This document shows positions 35,235 through 47,879 of a stretch of 64,000 nucleotides of DNA, piece after piece (positions within the stretch are counted from its first letter, which is position 1; each line of letters begins with the position of its first letter). Source of the DNA: Myotis daubentonii (Eukaryota > Chordata > Mammalia > Chiroptera > Vespertilionidae); NCBI RefSeq assembly GCF_963259705.1, contig NC_081861.1, positions 108,406,102 to 108,470,101 on the forward strand. Direction: 5' to 3'. A program made the translations under genes and the position numbers. A model generated the notes under the pieces. The model was not told the origin of the DNA and did no database searches. It saw nothing but the letters and a program-made list of their open reading frames with translations.

Positions 35235-35941
35235 AATTCTTGAGTGCCGTCAGAGGAATGGCAGCATGAGAGAGCCCCTTGGCCTCTCCCCATGAAATAT
35301 CAACTAGTAACCAACTAGAATTGAACAAAGAATTCCCTGCTCAATACAGAAGCATGCCTAAGAAACCCACACACTGAAAACATCTAAAGGCGGGCAACTG
35401 AGAATATAGGGGGAGATGCGAAGGAAGGAAAGTGCAGACAGCAAAGACACAGCCTTGCGGCCCGGAGCTCAAGGCTAAGCCTGGAGAGGGGAGGAAGCCA
35501 GTGGCAGCAGGTGCTTCATTCCACTGGGAGGAACAGAGAGCTGCAGGGGACAGTCCAGCAGGGCGAGCAGAGTGAATGGTGACTGAGCCAGCAGACACCT
35601 GACACAGCATGAGGTTCTGCCTTGCAGTATTCTGCTGTTAGGCCTGGTGGTGGTGTTTCAGACAAAGAAATGGAACCAAAGAGCCCTGCTGGCACGTGGA
35701 TTCCCAAATCTCTCCTTCCATTGCCCCTGGAGTCGGGTTGAGGAATATATTACCTGTAAACCAAGAGTTATTGCAGTAGAACTGCTGTTTCCTTCTGTGA
35801 CTGATCCTCAGTTGGAGTGCTTGGAAGGGGACCCCATGGAGGTCAGGGATCACCATTACAATGAGGGCAAGATAAACCCCAAGGAGTTCAGTTGTACTGT
35901 CTTACAAAAGCCATGGAGGTCAAGACTGGGATAGCCCCAGA

Positions 35942-35979
<38 letters not shown>

Positions 35980-38900
35980 TTATTTAGCACCATCTACTGG
36001 AAAATAGTAGAAAGACATCTTCAGAGGAAGCTGCTGTCATTAATATGGATGGATATAAATACATAGGAAAAGAACATCAACTATCATGAATAACCATGAT
36101 AACAAGGATGATCAGAAAGAAAATGAAAAATATCCTGAAAGCAGTCTGGGACACATGGAAATAAATGATATAAATAACAGAGATTCAAGGTTTCAGTTCT
36201 GAAAATACTCAATGTGATGTGAGAAAATGTAGACAGGCAATTCATTGCACTCAGAAAATAAATCAACGAACAAAATGAGTACTATACCAAAGAGATTGAA
36301 ACTTTTAAAAAGAACCAAACGGAAATCCTGGAAATGAAGCATGCAATTAAGAAGATTATGAGTGAACTACTGAGCATAGAAAACAGAGACAACCAGATGG
36401 AGGAAATAATTAGTGATATCAAAGATAGGAATCTAGAAATGATGCAGAGGGAAAAAGAGACCTGAACATAAAGAAAAATGAAAGAACTCTACAAGAACTA
36501 TCTGACCCCATCAGAAAAAGCAATCATGGAATAACAGGCATTCTGGAGGAGGAAGAGAGAGAGCAAGGAACAGAGAGTCTACTCAAACAAATAAGGGTTA
36601 AGAATTTCCCAAACCTATGTAAAGAACTAGATCCTCAAATCCAAGAAGCAAACAGAACACCTAGTTACCTCTATCCAAAGAGGCCCTCTAAAAGGCACTT
36701 TGTATAAAAATTGTCAAAATTTAATGGCAAAGAAAAAATTTTCAAAGCAGCCTGGGCAAAGAAGGAAATGACCTACAAAGAAAAACCCATCAGAATTTCG
36801 TCTGACTTCTCACCAGAAATTCTACAAGCCAGAAGAGAGTGGAAACAAATATTCAAACATCTGAAAGAGAGAAATTACCAGCCATGAATAATATAATCAC
36901 CAAAATCATCCTTCAAATATGAAGGAAAAATAAACATTTCCCCAGACATGCAAAAGCTGTGAGGTATTTTATCAACAGAAAACCCCCATTGCAAGAAATA
37001 CTCAAGGGAGTTATTCAACCCAAAACAGAGAACATAAGGTCACAACACTAAGAGTAAGATCACCAGAAAACTTACAGCCTGAACAGCCATAATCTGTGAC
37101 AACAAAAACATAAAAGGTGAGGGGGTAAAGTTCTGAACTGGCCAAGGAGAATGAAAATCAGATGCACTCAAAAGAAAAACAAACTACGGAATATATGCAA
37201 GTTTATTTTTTATAAACCTAATGGTAACCATACACAAAAACTGACAAACCAGGAAACATAGCTTAGAAAAAGAGGAAACAGAGGATAGAAGTATACAATA
37301 CCAATAAATAAGAACAACATACAGATACACAAAGGAAAATAACCAATGCAGATACAGAGCTACCAGTAAACAAAGATACAACAGCTTTAGGAAATTCTCA
37401 TACATCCATAATTACCCTAAATGTAAATGGTCTGAATTCACCAATAAAGAGGCACAGAGTAGAAAGAGTGGATCAACAAAACTAACCCAACCATATGCTG
37501 CCTACAAGAAACACATCTAAGCTGCAAAGACAAAGGTACATTCAAAGTAAAAGGGTAGAAAATGATTCTCCAAGCAAATAGAATCCACAAAACAGATTTC
37601 AAGATAACAATGATAACATGAGACAAAGATGGATACTTTATAATGACACAGGGGGCACTACATCAAGAAAACATAACAATTCTTAATATATATGCACCTA
37701 ACCAGGGAGCACTGAAATATATAAAACCACTAATCAGAAATTAAAGGAAGAAACAGAGCAAAACATAATCATTGTTGGGGACCTTAATATTCCAATGACA
37801 GCTCTAGACAGATAAACCAAAATTCCTTTTGCAATTGCAACCAAAAGAATAAAATACCTAGGAATAAACTTAATAAAGAACACAAAAGACCTATAAACTG
37901 AAAATTACAAAACATTAAAAGAGATTGAAAAAGACACAACAAAATGGAAAAATATTCTGTGTTCATGGATTGGAAGAATCAACATAGTTAAAGTGGCCAT
38001 ATTACCCAAAGCAATATATAGATTTAACGTAATCCCTATAAAAATCCCAATCTCATTTTTAAAATAAATAGAACAAGAAATCATCAGATTTGAATGGAAC
38101 CAAAAAAGAATCTGTATAGCAAAACAATCCTAAGAAAAAAATAACAAAGCTGGAAGGAATCACACTACCTGACTTCAAATTATACTATAGAACTACGGTA
38201 ATCAAACAGCATGGTACTGGCAGAGAAACAAGACACACAGATCCATGGAACAAAATAAAAAGCCCAGCTATAAAACCACATGTATATGGACAGATAATTT
38301 CAACAAAGGAGCCAGAAACACACCATGGAGTAAAGATAGTCTCTTCAGTAAATGGTGCTGAGAAAAGTTGAAAGTCACATGCAAATGAATGAAACTGGAT
38401 TACAGTTTGTCCCCATGTGCAAAAATTAATTCAAAATGGATCAAAGACCTAAATATAAGACCCAAAATAATAAGTTACATAGAAGAAAATATAGGTACCA
38501 AACTTATGGATCTTGGTAAAAGATAACATTTTATGAACTTGACCGCAAAGGCAGGGGAAGTAAAGGCAAAAGTAAATGAATGGGACTATATCAAACTAAA
38601 AAGCTTCTGCATTGCAAAAGAGCTTCTGCACAACAAAACAGAGGCAGACAACCAGATGGGAGATGATATTTGTAAACAGTAGCTCCTACAAAGGTTTAAT
38701 TTCCAAAGATATAAATATCAACACTAAACAAACACCACCAAACAATCAAAAAGTGGGCAGCATCTGAAAATACACCTCACCCAACAAGACACACAAACAG
38801 CCAATAGATATATGAAAAGACATTCAACCTCACTGGCTATTAGGGAAATGCAAATCAAAACTACAATGAGATAACACCTAACACCTGTTAGAATGGCCAT

Positions 38901-39645
38901 TATCTACAAGATAAGCAATAACAAGTGTTGGAGAGGTTGTTCAAAAAAGGGAACTCTCATTCACTGTTGGTGGGAATGTAGACTGGTACAACCACTATGG
39001 AAAGCAATCTGGTGAAGCCTCAAAAGATTGAGAATAGAGCTACCACAGGATCCAGCAATCCCTCACTTTGGTATATACATGAAGAATTCAAAATCATGTA
39101 TTTGTAAAGATATATGCAACACTATGTTCACTGCAACCAAGACAATTATTCATGGTGGCCAAGACATGGAAGCAACCAAAGTGTCCTGCAATAAAGAACT
39201 AGATAAAGAAGATGTGGTACATATACACACTGGAATACTACTCAGCCATAAGAAAGGATAAAATAGCGCCATTTGCAGTAACATGGATGCACCTTGAGAA
39301 CTATTATGCTAAATGCAATAATTCAGTCAGAAAAAGCTAAGAACCATATGATTTCACTCATATGTGGGATATAAAACTGAAACTCATGAATACAAACAGC
39401 ATTGTGATGGTTGCCAGAGGGAAGGGGGTGGGGGAGGGAAGGGGGTCCTAATATATTGTGACAGGAGAGGATTTGACTTTGGGTGGTGGGCACAGGGTGC
39501 AATATACAGATATTGTAACATAGAAACACACACCTGAAACCTATATGATCATGTTTACCAATGTCAGTCCAATAAATTTAAAAATAAATAACTTTCTGAA
39601 AGAAAAATTTTTAAAAAACCTATAAGATTAAGAAAAATAAAATAA
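35235..39645 (+). mobile_element. L1 with 5' UTR-like region, ORF2 RT deleted
   Basis: It begins near 35235 (GCCGTCAGAGGAATGGCAGC). About 700 bp of 5' UTR-like sequence end in 33 A's. ORF1 remnants follow (36100-37020; LEEEEREQGTESLLKQI and PIRISSDFSPEILQARREW). The endonuclease part starts near 37400 (SIITLNVNGLNSPIKRHRV). At about 37800-37830 the text jumps to the post-RT part (KRIKYLGINLIKN, then [20 protein letters not shown]), and the C-terminus and 3' UTR run to about 39590. It has many stops. An open frame of 95 codons in the 5' region (35647-35934) has no known domain. Confidence 0.85.
35945..35977. repeat. A33 run inside the L1 5' region
   Basis: An uninterrupted run of 33 A. It may be an expanded A-tract of the L1 5' UTR or the tail of an inserted sequence; no target duplication settles this. 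Confidence 0.95.
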
Positions 39646-40902
39646 GGAACAAAGACCACAAGGGGGTGCACCAAGGAAGCATAACAAAATGCGAAGACAA
39701 AGAAACAGGACAAAATTGTCAATGGAAGATATGGAGTTCAGAACCACACTTTTAAGGTCTCTCAAGAACTGTTTAGAAGCCGCCGATAAACTTAATGAGA
39801 TCTACAAGAAAACTAATGAGACCCTCGATGTTATATTGGGGAACCAACTAGAAATTAAGCATACACGGACTGAAATAACGAATATTATACAGACTCCCGA
39901 CAGCAGACCAGAGGAGCGCAAGAATCAAGTCAATGATTTGAAATGCGAGGAAGCAAAAAACACCCAACCGGAAAAGCAAAATGAAAAAAGAATCCAAAAA
40001 TGCGAGGATAGTGTAAGAAGCCTCTGGGACAGCTTCAAGCGTAACAACATCAGAATTATAGGGGTGCCAGAAGATGAGAGAGACCAAGATATTGAAAACC
40101 TATTTGAAGAAATAATGACAGAAAACTTCCCCCACCTGGTGAAAGAAATGGACTTACAGGTCCAAGAAGCGCGGAGAACCCCAAACAAAAGGAATCCAAA
40201 GAGGACCACACCAAGACACATCATCATTAAAATGCCAAGAGCAAAAAACAAAGAGAGAATCTTAAAAACAGCAAGAGAAAGTAACTCAGTTACCTACAAG
40301 GGAATACCCATACGACTGTCAGCTGATTTCTCAACAGAAACTTTGCAGGCCAGAAGGGAGTGGCAAGAAATATTCAAAGTGATGAATACCAAGAACCTAC
40401 AACCAAGATTACTTTATCCAGCAAAGCTATCATTCAGAATTGAAGGTCAGATAAAGAGCTTCACAGATAAGGAAAAGCTAAAGGAGTTCATCACCACCAA
40501 ACCAGGATTATATGAAATGCTGAAAGGTATCCTTTAAGAAGAGGAAGAGGAAGAAAAAGGTAAAGATACAAATTATGAACAACAAATATGCATCTATCAA
40601 CAAGTGAATCTAAGAATCAAGTGAATAAATAATCTGATGAACAGAATGAACTGGTGATTATAATAGAATCAGGGTCATAGAAAGGGAATGGACTGACTAT
40701 TCTTGGGGGGGAAAGGGGTGTGGGAGATGTGGGAAGAGACTGGACAAAAATCGTGCACCTATGGATGAGGACAGTGGGTGGGGAGTGAGGGCGGAGGGTG
40801 GGGAGGGAACTGGGAGGGGGAGAGTTATGGGGGGGAAAAAAGAGGAACAAATGTAATAATCTGAACAATAAAGATTTAATTTAAAAAAATAATAATAATA
40901 AA
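39646..40902 (+). mobile_element. HAL1 (half-L1), 5'-truncated, with 16-bp target duplication
   Basis: It starts just upstream of ORF1 (GAACAAAGACCACAAGGGGG), contains the intact ORF1, and has a 365-bp 3' UTR ending ACAATAAAGATTTAATTTAA. There is no ORF2. AAGAAAAATAAAATAA flanks it exactly (39630-39645 and 40903-40918). It landed in the A-rich tail of the L1, which itself lies in a hAT MITE. Compared with the copy at 56.4 kb it is truncated 5' but almost identical. Confidence 0.92.
39689..40537 (+). CDS. HAL1 ORF1 protein, intact, 282 aa
   Basis: An L1 ORF1p-type RNA-binding protein. Residues about 15-60 form a short coiled coil (LLRSLKNCLEAADKLNEIY). An RRM-like domain spans about 119-195 (NIRIIGVPEDE start, HIIIKMPRA end). 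A C-terminal domain spans about 200-275 (GIPIRLSADFSTET, then ARREW). Standard L1 ORF1p is about 340 residues, so the N-terminal coiled coil is shortened. In L1, ORF1p trimerises and coats the RNA in the particle used for retrotransposition. Here no ORF2 follows, so enzymes would have to come from another L1. It differs from the copy at 57127-57975 at about 16 residues by my count. Confidence 0.9.
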   Translation: MRRQRNRTKLSMEDMEFRTTLLRSLKNCLEAADKLNEIYKKTNETLDVILGNQLEIKHTRTEITNIIQTPDSRPEERKNQVNDLKCEEAKNTQPEKQNEKRIQKCEDSVRSLWDSFKRNNIRIIGVPEDERDQDIENLFEEIMTENFPHLVKEMDLQVQEARRTPNKRNPKRTTPRHIIIKMPRAKNKERILKTARESNSVTYKGIPIRLSADFSTETLQARREWQEIFKVMNTKNLQPRLLYPAKLSFRIEGQIKSFTDKEKLKEFITTKPGLYEMLKGIL

Positions 40903-40969
40903 AAGAAAAATAAAATAAAATGTGTGCAGCACAGATGTTGAAAAATCACTGTTCTAGAGTAATATAATT

Positions 40970-41510
40970 TATTAAAAAGTTTCAAAATTGTATATGCAAA
41001 ATGTTATATATCATTTATATATACATATATATGTAGTAAAAGTACACAAACACTGGGGGAATTGTAAACACTACATTTAGTATAGTAGTTATCATTGGAC
41101 AGGGAGAGAGTGAAGTTACACTGAAGGTTTTAACTGCTCAGTTTCTTGGAACAGACTTACGAATTACAGAGGGAATGGGGCGGGAAGAGATTAACAAACG
41201 AACATATATGCACATATGCATATATACATAACCTATGGACACAGATAATAGTGCTGTGAAGGCCTGGGGGTGGCGGGTACAGGGTGTAGGGTTTCAATGG
41301 GGGAAAAAGGGGACATCTGTAATACTTTCATCAATGAAGTTAAGCTTAAATATATATAGGGAGAGAGAGAGCGCAAATATGGAAAAATGAAATGTTAAGG
41401 TCTGACAAAACTGTGATTGGCTACATGGTAGTCTTTATGTTACTCTCTGTAGTTTCTCATATATCATCAAAATATTTCATAATCAGATTAAATAAAAATA
41501 TAAATTTATA
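40970..41510 (+). mobile_element. old L1 3' UTR (L1MC/ME type), split by a younger L1 tail
   Basis: GTAAAAGTACACAAACACTG, ACATTTAGTATAGTAGTTAT and, after the insertion, CATCAAAATATTTCATAATC follow the 3' UTR of an old L1. Confidence 0.65.
41155..41355 (+). mobile_element. younger L1 3' tail nested in an older L1
   Basis: AACAGACTTACGAATTACAG, GAAGAGATTAACAAACGAAC, CATAACCTATGGACACAGAT, a G-rich run and TGTAATACTTTCATCAATGA are the vesper-bat L1 3' UTR seen elsewhere in the window. It is 5'-truncated to about 200 bp. Confidence 0.85.
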
Positions 41511-42084
41511 GTAGAAAAACTGGCATTCTTTAATCATGGCACAATATTCCTATGGTCTGTCTAAATTCTATCATTTTAGTGGAATGGTTAAGTTAGGGTA
41601 GATGAGGTTAGGTAATAATTTCTTCTAGTATAGAACAAAAAGGAAATTAAGAGTTTTTCCATTTTGAAATTTAAATAATACAAGAAATGGCACATTAGAA
41701 CATGAAAGGTAAATTTCATGTGCTTGAAAACTGCAAATTTTACCCAGGACACCAGCTACAAGATATTCTACCTTTCTGCTAATCTTGTTCACCAGTCACC
41801 TATCAAATTATGGAACAATATGTATTAACTATTATTTGAGACATCGTACTTGATACACACTAAAAAGGGTTAGAGGGGAATTTGAGATCATGCTCCCAGG
41901 CACATGTTGTCAATTTGGCTCAAACTCTTAAAAAATTCTCTACATCTTTGAACGTTTCTGAAGTCAACAATTACTTTCAAGAAGCAGCTTCTCCAGTCCA
42001 TCTATGTCAATACAAGTTTGACAGGCAGTGTGACAAGAGAGAACAGAGAGACCCAAAAAAGAGAAAAAAGAGAGCTTTAAAAAT
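41511..42084. other. intron 8 stretch, unassigned
   Basis: A 78-codon ORF at 41882-42118 runs into the L1 and has no known domain. No repeat or exon is recognised. Confidence 0.4.
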
Positions 42085-43623
42085 GCTCTTGTCGGACCTC
42101 AAGATGGTGGCAGATTAAGTGGAAGCTACACTGACACTCTGCCAGGCCTAAACTGAAATTACAACTAAAATACAGAAAAACTACCCTGAATAACCAACTG
42201 AAGACTAGCTGGAGAGAACCCTTATGATCAAGGACGGAAAATGGAGACCGCATAGAGACTGGTAGGAAGTGCAGAGGTGCTGCTAAAGGTCTATCTGGGC
42301 TCCCACAGACAGCAGCTGAAGTTCCAGATGGATATCTCAGCTGTGGAGGGTTCCCCCTGAGAACTCTGGGGTCTAAACCCCAAGCTGGGCTCCCCAGCCC
42401 AGAGCACCAGAACTGAGAAAGGTACCCACATAACACCTGGCTCTGAAAGGCAGTGGGGTATCTGACTGCCAGGGAGAGACAGCTGGAAATGCAGGCACCC
42501 GCTTAAAGGGCCAATGCACAAAATTTCGTGGGCAGCTACTCACCTTGGGCTCCAGCAGAGGGAGGGCAGAGTGGACGAGAGCTGTGTGAGGAGAATCCAG
42601 GTTTGGTGGCTCTATGGATAGAGTCTGGAGGGCAACTGCCTTGTTTCCTATGCTGTCATTCCCCCATATTGCAGAGAACATCTTTCTCAGGTAGAAGTTT
42701 AACAAGACAGCTTTTGCCTGGGGGTTGGGGGGTGCAATTGCCCTACCGATTAGAAAACCTCTCGCCCCACCCTGTGGAGTTTATGCCTTACTGTGGTCTA
42801 AGGCGCATTACGAGACTGAAAATAACAATCAGCTTGCAGAAAGAGATCTCTGGGTGCTTTGAGTCTTCACCTGATTTGCTTCTGGACCTAGGGCTAAGAA
42901 AACCATACCTAGATGTGCATCTTGGTCTTTTTCTAATGCTCCCAGCCCAGCAGCGAGAGCCACAAGCTGCGGTTCACTGATAGCTCCCAACAGGGTACTA
43001 AGGGCTAGTCACAAACAGCATCTGACACTGACCTGCACCAGAGATCCTCCAAACACACTGGAAATCCTAGCACATCTACCTAATACACAGAAATATGAGT
43101 AAACCCAAATAGGCAATCAAAAAAAAACCCCTAAAATAAAACAAAACAAAACAAAAAAAACAAGCCACAAAAGAAAGAACAAGAAAATTCTCCAGAAAAA
43201 GAGTTAAATGAAATGGAGATAAGCAAATTATCAGATATAGAGTTCAGAATAATGATTAAAAGGATGCTTAACAGCACGAGAAAAGATATAGAAACTATGA
43301 GAAATGACTAGTCAGAAATGACAAGTGACATAGCAGAAATAAAAAACACATTGGAATGAATAAATAGCAGAATACAGGAAGCTGGGAATTAGATCATCAA
43401 ATTATACGACTGGCATTTGCCCCACACCAGAGAGCTGATAGAAACTCCAGGTTTTCATCTGATCCTCTGGACTGTATACAAGGACCTCTGCCCATGGACG
43501 GCGGAGTAATATTTAAGGCAACTCGCAGAGGCATAGATCTGGGACAGGGAAACACACCAACTACATTCCCTGAAATCTGAACAGCACCTCCCTTCCCTAA
43601 AACCCTTTCAGAAACACACTTTT

Positions 43624-43845
43624 TTTAAAAAAATATATATATTATTGATTTTTTTTTTTTTTACAGAGAAGAAGGGAGAGAGACAGAGAGTCAGAAACAT
43701 CATTGAGAGAGAAACACCGATCAGCTGCCTCCTGCACATCTCCTACTGGGGATGTGCCCGCAACCCAGGTATATGCCCTTGACCGGAATCGAACCTGGGA
43801 CCCTTCAGTCCGCAGGCCGATGCTCTATCCACTGAGCCAAACCGG
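43624..43845 (-). mobile_element. VES SINE with 14-bp target duplication, inside the L1
   Basis: Reversed VES from TATTATTGATTTTTTTTTTT to CCACTGAGCCAAACCGG. AGAAACACACTTTT flanks it (43610-43623 and 43846-43859). It is younger than the L1 segment it splits. Confidence 0.95.
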
Positions 43846-45340
43846 AGAAACACACTTTTGATTGCAGCTGGCTAGCACCTAAGTACCTCATGGAAAGCCC
43901 AGAATTGGCAGACAGAACAGTCAGCCTCAGTCATCAGAAGAACAGTATCCAAAAGGAGCTCCAATGGGGCACTAAACTCTGCTGAAACAAATGCCACATC
44001 AACTTTTTTTTTCTTCTCTTCTCCCTTTTCTTTCCAAATTGGAAAGGAGGAAGTAGATTGTCATTATTCGCAGATGTCATGATACTGGAAATAGAAAAAC
44101 AAAGACTCCACCAAAAACCTACTAGATTTAATAAATGAATTTGGTAATGTAGCAGGATATAAAATTAACACCCAGAAATCGATGGCATTTTTATACATCA
44201 ATAATGAACTCCCAGAAAGAGAAACAAACAAAAAAAAATCCCATTTACCACTGGAAAAAAAATTAAAATACTTAGGAATAAACTTAACCAAGGAGGTAAA
44301 AGACTTATACTTGGAAAACTAATGGATATGGGGGAAAAAAGAGATAGAGGAAGATATAAACAAGTGGAGGAATATACCATGTTCATGGACTGGTAGAATT
44401 AACATTATTAAAATGTCCATACTACCTAAAGCAATCTATAGATTCAATGCAATTCCTATTAAAATACCAATGGTATACTTCACAGATCTAGAACACTCCG
44501 AAAATGTATATGGAACCAAAAAAGACCCCAAATAGCCACAGCAATCTTTAGAAAAAATACAAAGTTGGAGGAATCACAATACCAGATACCAAATCCTACT
44601 ACAAAGTCAATATAATCAAAAGAGTCTGATATTGGCAGAAGAACAGGAATATAGATCAATGGAATAGAACAGAGAACCCAGAAAATCTACCCAAGCCATT
44701 ACGCTCAATTAATATTTGGCAAAGGAGGCAAGAACATACAATGGAGTTAAGACAGTCTCTTTAATAAATGGTGTTGGGAAAACTGGACAGGTACATGCAA
44801 AAAAAAATTAAACTACACCACCAACTTACATCCTACAGAAGAATAAACTCAAAATAGATTAAATATTTAAATGTCAGTTGTGAAAACATAAAAATACTAG
44901 AAGAAAGCATAAGTAGCAAAATATAAGACATCTCACGTAGCAGAATTTTCACAGATACATCACCTAGGATAAGAGAAACAAACAAAAAACCAAAAAATCA
45001 AATGAAACTACATCAAAATGCATAGCAAAAGAAACTGTCAACAAAATGAAAAGGGAGCCCACTTTATGGGAGAACATATCTGCAATGATACATCTGATAA
45101 AGGGTGAATATACAAAATATATAATGAACTCATACAACTTATCAAAAGGAAGTCAAACAATCCAGTTAAAAAATGGGCAAAGTACCTAAACAGATACTTA
45201 TCCCCAGTGGACATACAGATGACCAAGAGATATATGAAAAAATGTTCAAAGTCACTAATCATCCATGAGATGCAAATTAAAACAACAATGAGGTATTACC
45301 TCACACCTGTCAGAATGACTACCATCAACAAATCAGGGTA

Positions 45341-45672
45341 TTCTGCTAAGCGAATTAAGCCAGTCAGAGAAAGATAAGTATCACATGATCTCACTCATAT
45401 GTGGAATCTAATGAACCAAATAAACTGATGAGCAAAAAGAGACCCAAAGACATAGAAGCATGAACAGACTGTTGAACCTCAGAGGGAAGGCAGGGGAGGG
45501 TAGGTGGGAAGAGACCAATCAATGAACTTGTATGCATATATGCATAACCCTTGGGCACAGATAATGGGGGTGGTAAGGGCCTAAGGGGGGGAGGATGGGA
45601 GCAGGCTGGACGAGGTGAATGGGGGGAAAGGAAGGACCTATGTAATACTTCCAACAATAAAGATTTTTAAAA
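45341..45672 (+). mobile_element. 5'-truncated L1 nested in the 42-46-kb L1
   Basis: GTATTCTGCTAAGCGAATTA through CAACAATAAAGATTTTTAAA is an L1 3' end placed inside ORF2 of the outer L1. ATCAACAAAT on the left and ATCAAAAAAT on the right look like a near-perfect target duplication. The outer ORF2 continues at AATTACAAGTGCTGG. Confidence 0.88.
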
Positions 45673-46365
45673 GATCAAAAAATTACAAGTGCTGGTGAGT
45701 CTGTGGTGAAAAGGGAACCTAGTACAGTGCTGATGGGAATGCAGACTGGTAAAAGCACTGTGGAAAACAGTATTCAGTTTCCTCAAAAATTTAAAAGTGG
45801 AACTCCCATTTGACCCAGCGATCCCACTTCTAAGAATATATCCTTAGAAACCCGAAACACCAATCAGAAAGAATATTTGCACCCCTGTGTTCATGGCAGC
45901 ATTATTTGCAATAGCTAAGATCTGAAAACCACACAAGTGCCCATAAGTAGATGAGTGAATGAAAAGCTGTGGTACATTTACACTATGGAATACTATGCAG
46001 CTGTAAAAAAGAAGGATCTCTTATCCTTTGAGACAGCATGGAGGGACCTGGAGGGTATTATGCTAAGCAAAATAAGCCAATCAGAGAAAGACAAGTATCA
46101 CATGATCTCAATCATGTGTGGAATCTAATGAGCAAAATAAACTGATGAACAAAATAGATCCGGAGACATAAAAGCATGAAACAGATTGAGAAATGTCAGA
46201 GGAATGGTGGGGGTTGCGGTTGGTGGGGAAGAGATTAACCAGAGAATTTATATGAATCTATGCATAACCCATGGGCACAAATAATGTGTTGAAGGCCTGT
46301 GGGAGTTGGATGTTAGGTAGAGGGAGTCAATGAGGAAAACAAAAAGGAATATAAAAATATACAAA

Positions 46366-47155
46366 AAGAGGGTTAGTAGAAGTCATCTTTCTGATGGACT
46401 GTTCAGCTATTATTTCCCAAGTCGTATTCTGCCTATTAGTAGTAGGGGAATACTGACAATCAAGCCCAATCTTCACCATCAATTTCCTTTTGATACTGAA
46501 AGAGACCATATGCACATGAAATGTTACTGCCCCACTAAATATAAATAGGCTGAATAGGTTAACGTACCCAAATAGACAAGCAATTTAAATATGTGGACCC
46601 CAAAATAAGCAATTTCATTTGCCTCGCGATATCTTTATATCACATGATTATAGCACTAGTGTTTACAACCTCCTCATAAGCAGCTATAGATAAACTATTA
46701 CCAAATGACCTACACAGTTTGTCATTTCATTCATACTGGTTCAAGTTTGCACACACATACCTACAGACACAGTGACACAGTGAAACAATTTTTAAATATT
46801 TTCCCAGATTCCAAGAAAAGCAAGGGGATCAAGTTCACAATCAGTTATAAGTTGTATATAAGGTTAAAAATTTATAAAATGCTATGTCATACACAATTAC
46901 AGTGTTATCAAATGCATGAGAAGTCCACTTAACTAAAATTAAATGTAATTTTTTACAAAGACCTCCTTTCATTAAATATTACTGTTTATAAAACACACTG
47001 CTACTTTTGTATAAAATATGTTTTTCTCTTAAGTTTTTAGGGTAAATGGGAGATCTAAGAAATATATTTAATTATAAATTGCAATAGAGGCATCTTATTT
47101 TAGTAAGTTCTCAAAAATGACCTGGCATTGAGGGATGGGCTAGAATTTAAAAGGG
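46366..47155. other. intron 8 stretch, nothing recognised
   Basis: AT-rich, with two 72-75-codon ORFs lacking any known domain or exon-like splice context. Confidence 0.45.
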
Positions 47156-47159
47156 GCAG

Positions 47160-47875
47160 TAATTCATCCATAAAAAATAGATAAAACCTTACCATTTGTG
47201 ACAACATAGATGGACCTTGAGAACATTATTCTAAGTCAAGTAAGTCAAACAGAGAAAGACAAATACCATATGACCTCACCTATGTCTGGAATCTAAAGAA
47301 AAACCAAAAAACACCAAACACTTCCTCCCTCATAAAACAAACTCATAGAAAAGAACAGATTGGTAGTTGAGGGGGAGGGGGAAATGGGTGAATAAGATCA
47401 AAAGGTATAAATTTCCAGTTATAAAATAAGTTATGGAGATGTACTATACAGCATGAAGACTATGTGGAAGTTACAGAAGAGTAAATGTGAAAGTTACTGC
47501 ATATATGAAAGTTAGTAGAACAGTAAATCTCAAAAGTTCTCACAAGAAAGAAAATTTTGGCCCTGGCCAGTGTAGTTCAGTTGGTTAGAGAATTGTCTCA
47601 TACACTGAAAGGTCAGGAGTTTGATTCCCAGTCAGGGCACATACCTAGGTTGCAGGTTTGATCCCTGGTCAGGGTGTGCATGGAAGGCAACTGGTTGATG
47701 AACATATCCTTGTGTGAGTATTAGAAAAAAAGAAAAAAAATGTAAACACTGTATGGTGACAAATGTTAACTAAACTTACTGTGTTGTTCATTTTGTAATA
47801 TATAAAATTTTGTATCATTATGTTGTACACCTGACACTAATATGTGTCAATTATACCTCAATAAATAGGGGGTCA
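47160..47875 (+). mobile_element. L1MA/MB-type 3' end, interrupted by a SINE
   Basis: ACCATTTGTGACAACATAGA, AGATTGGTAGTTGAGGGGGA, CATTATGTTGTACACCTGAC and GTGTCAATTATACCTCAATA are the conserved end of a middle-aged L1. A tRNA-type SINE sits at 47556-47735. Confidence 0.85.
47556..47735 (+). mobile_element. tRNA-derived SINE, older VES-like
   Basis: GGCCCTGGCCAGTGTAGTTC, AGTTGGTTAGAGAATTGTCT, TTTGATTCCCAGTCAGGGCA and CAGGTTTGATCCCTGGTCAG keep A-box and B-box areas, with a divergent tail (AGAAAAAAAGAAAAAAAATG). It is more diverged than the other VES copies. Confidence 0.85.
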
Positions 47876-47879
47876 TGCA

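Larger units (their letters stand above)
35003..40951. mobile_element. hAT MITE, interrupted by L1 and HAL1
   Basis: The left end TAGCAATTTTCAACCTTTTT then CATTTCATGGCAC, and the right end GTGCAGCACAGATGTTGAAA then AATCACTG, are inverted repeats of a hAT-type element (CAGTG-type termini). Possible 8-bp duplications are GTCCAGGG (34995-35002) and TTCTAGAG (40952-40959), 5 of 8 matching. Only about 230 bp at the left and 33 bp at the right belong to it; the rest is inserted LINE sequence. Confidence 0.75.
42085..46365 (+). mobile_element. L1, rearranged, with nested L1 and VES
   Basis: The 5' UTR starts near 42098 (CCTCAAGATGGTGGCAGATT) and is of the same type as the element at 29.8 kb. ORF1's first part is at 43165-43395. 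An unassigned 600-bp segment (43396-44012) follows and holds a VES. ORF2 resumes at the RT end near 44015 (FQIGKEE, then FAD at the catalytic box), runs to 45340, is interrupted by a nested L1, then continues ([13 protein letters not shown] region near 45815) to the 3' UTR near 46360. Many stops. Confidence 0.85.

Noticed and set aside
35647..35934. 95-codon ORF in the L1 5' region
   Set aside because: Inside an L1 5' UTR-like segment, no known domain. L1 5' UTR ORFs occur by chance, though expression was not excluded.
41882..42118. 78-codon ORF ending in a basic tail
   Set aside because: It runs into the L1 5' UTR and has no recognisable domain.
42500..42535. Apparent Helitron 3' end inside an L1 (AGGGCCAATGCACAAAATTT)
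   Set aside because: The word fits the usual L1 5' UTR at this place, and no CTAG or partner end is present.
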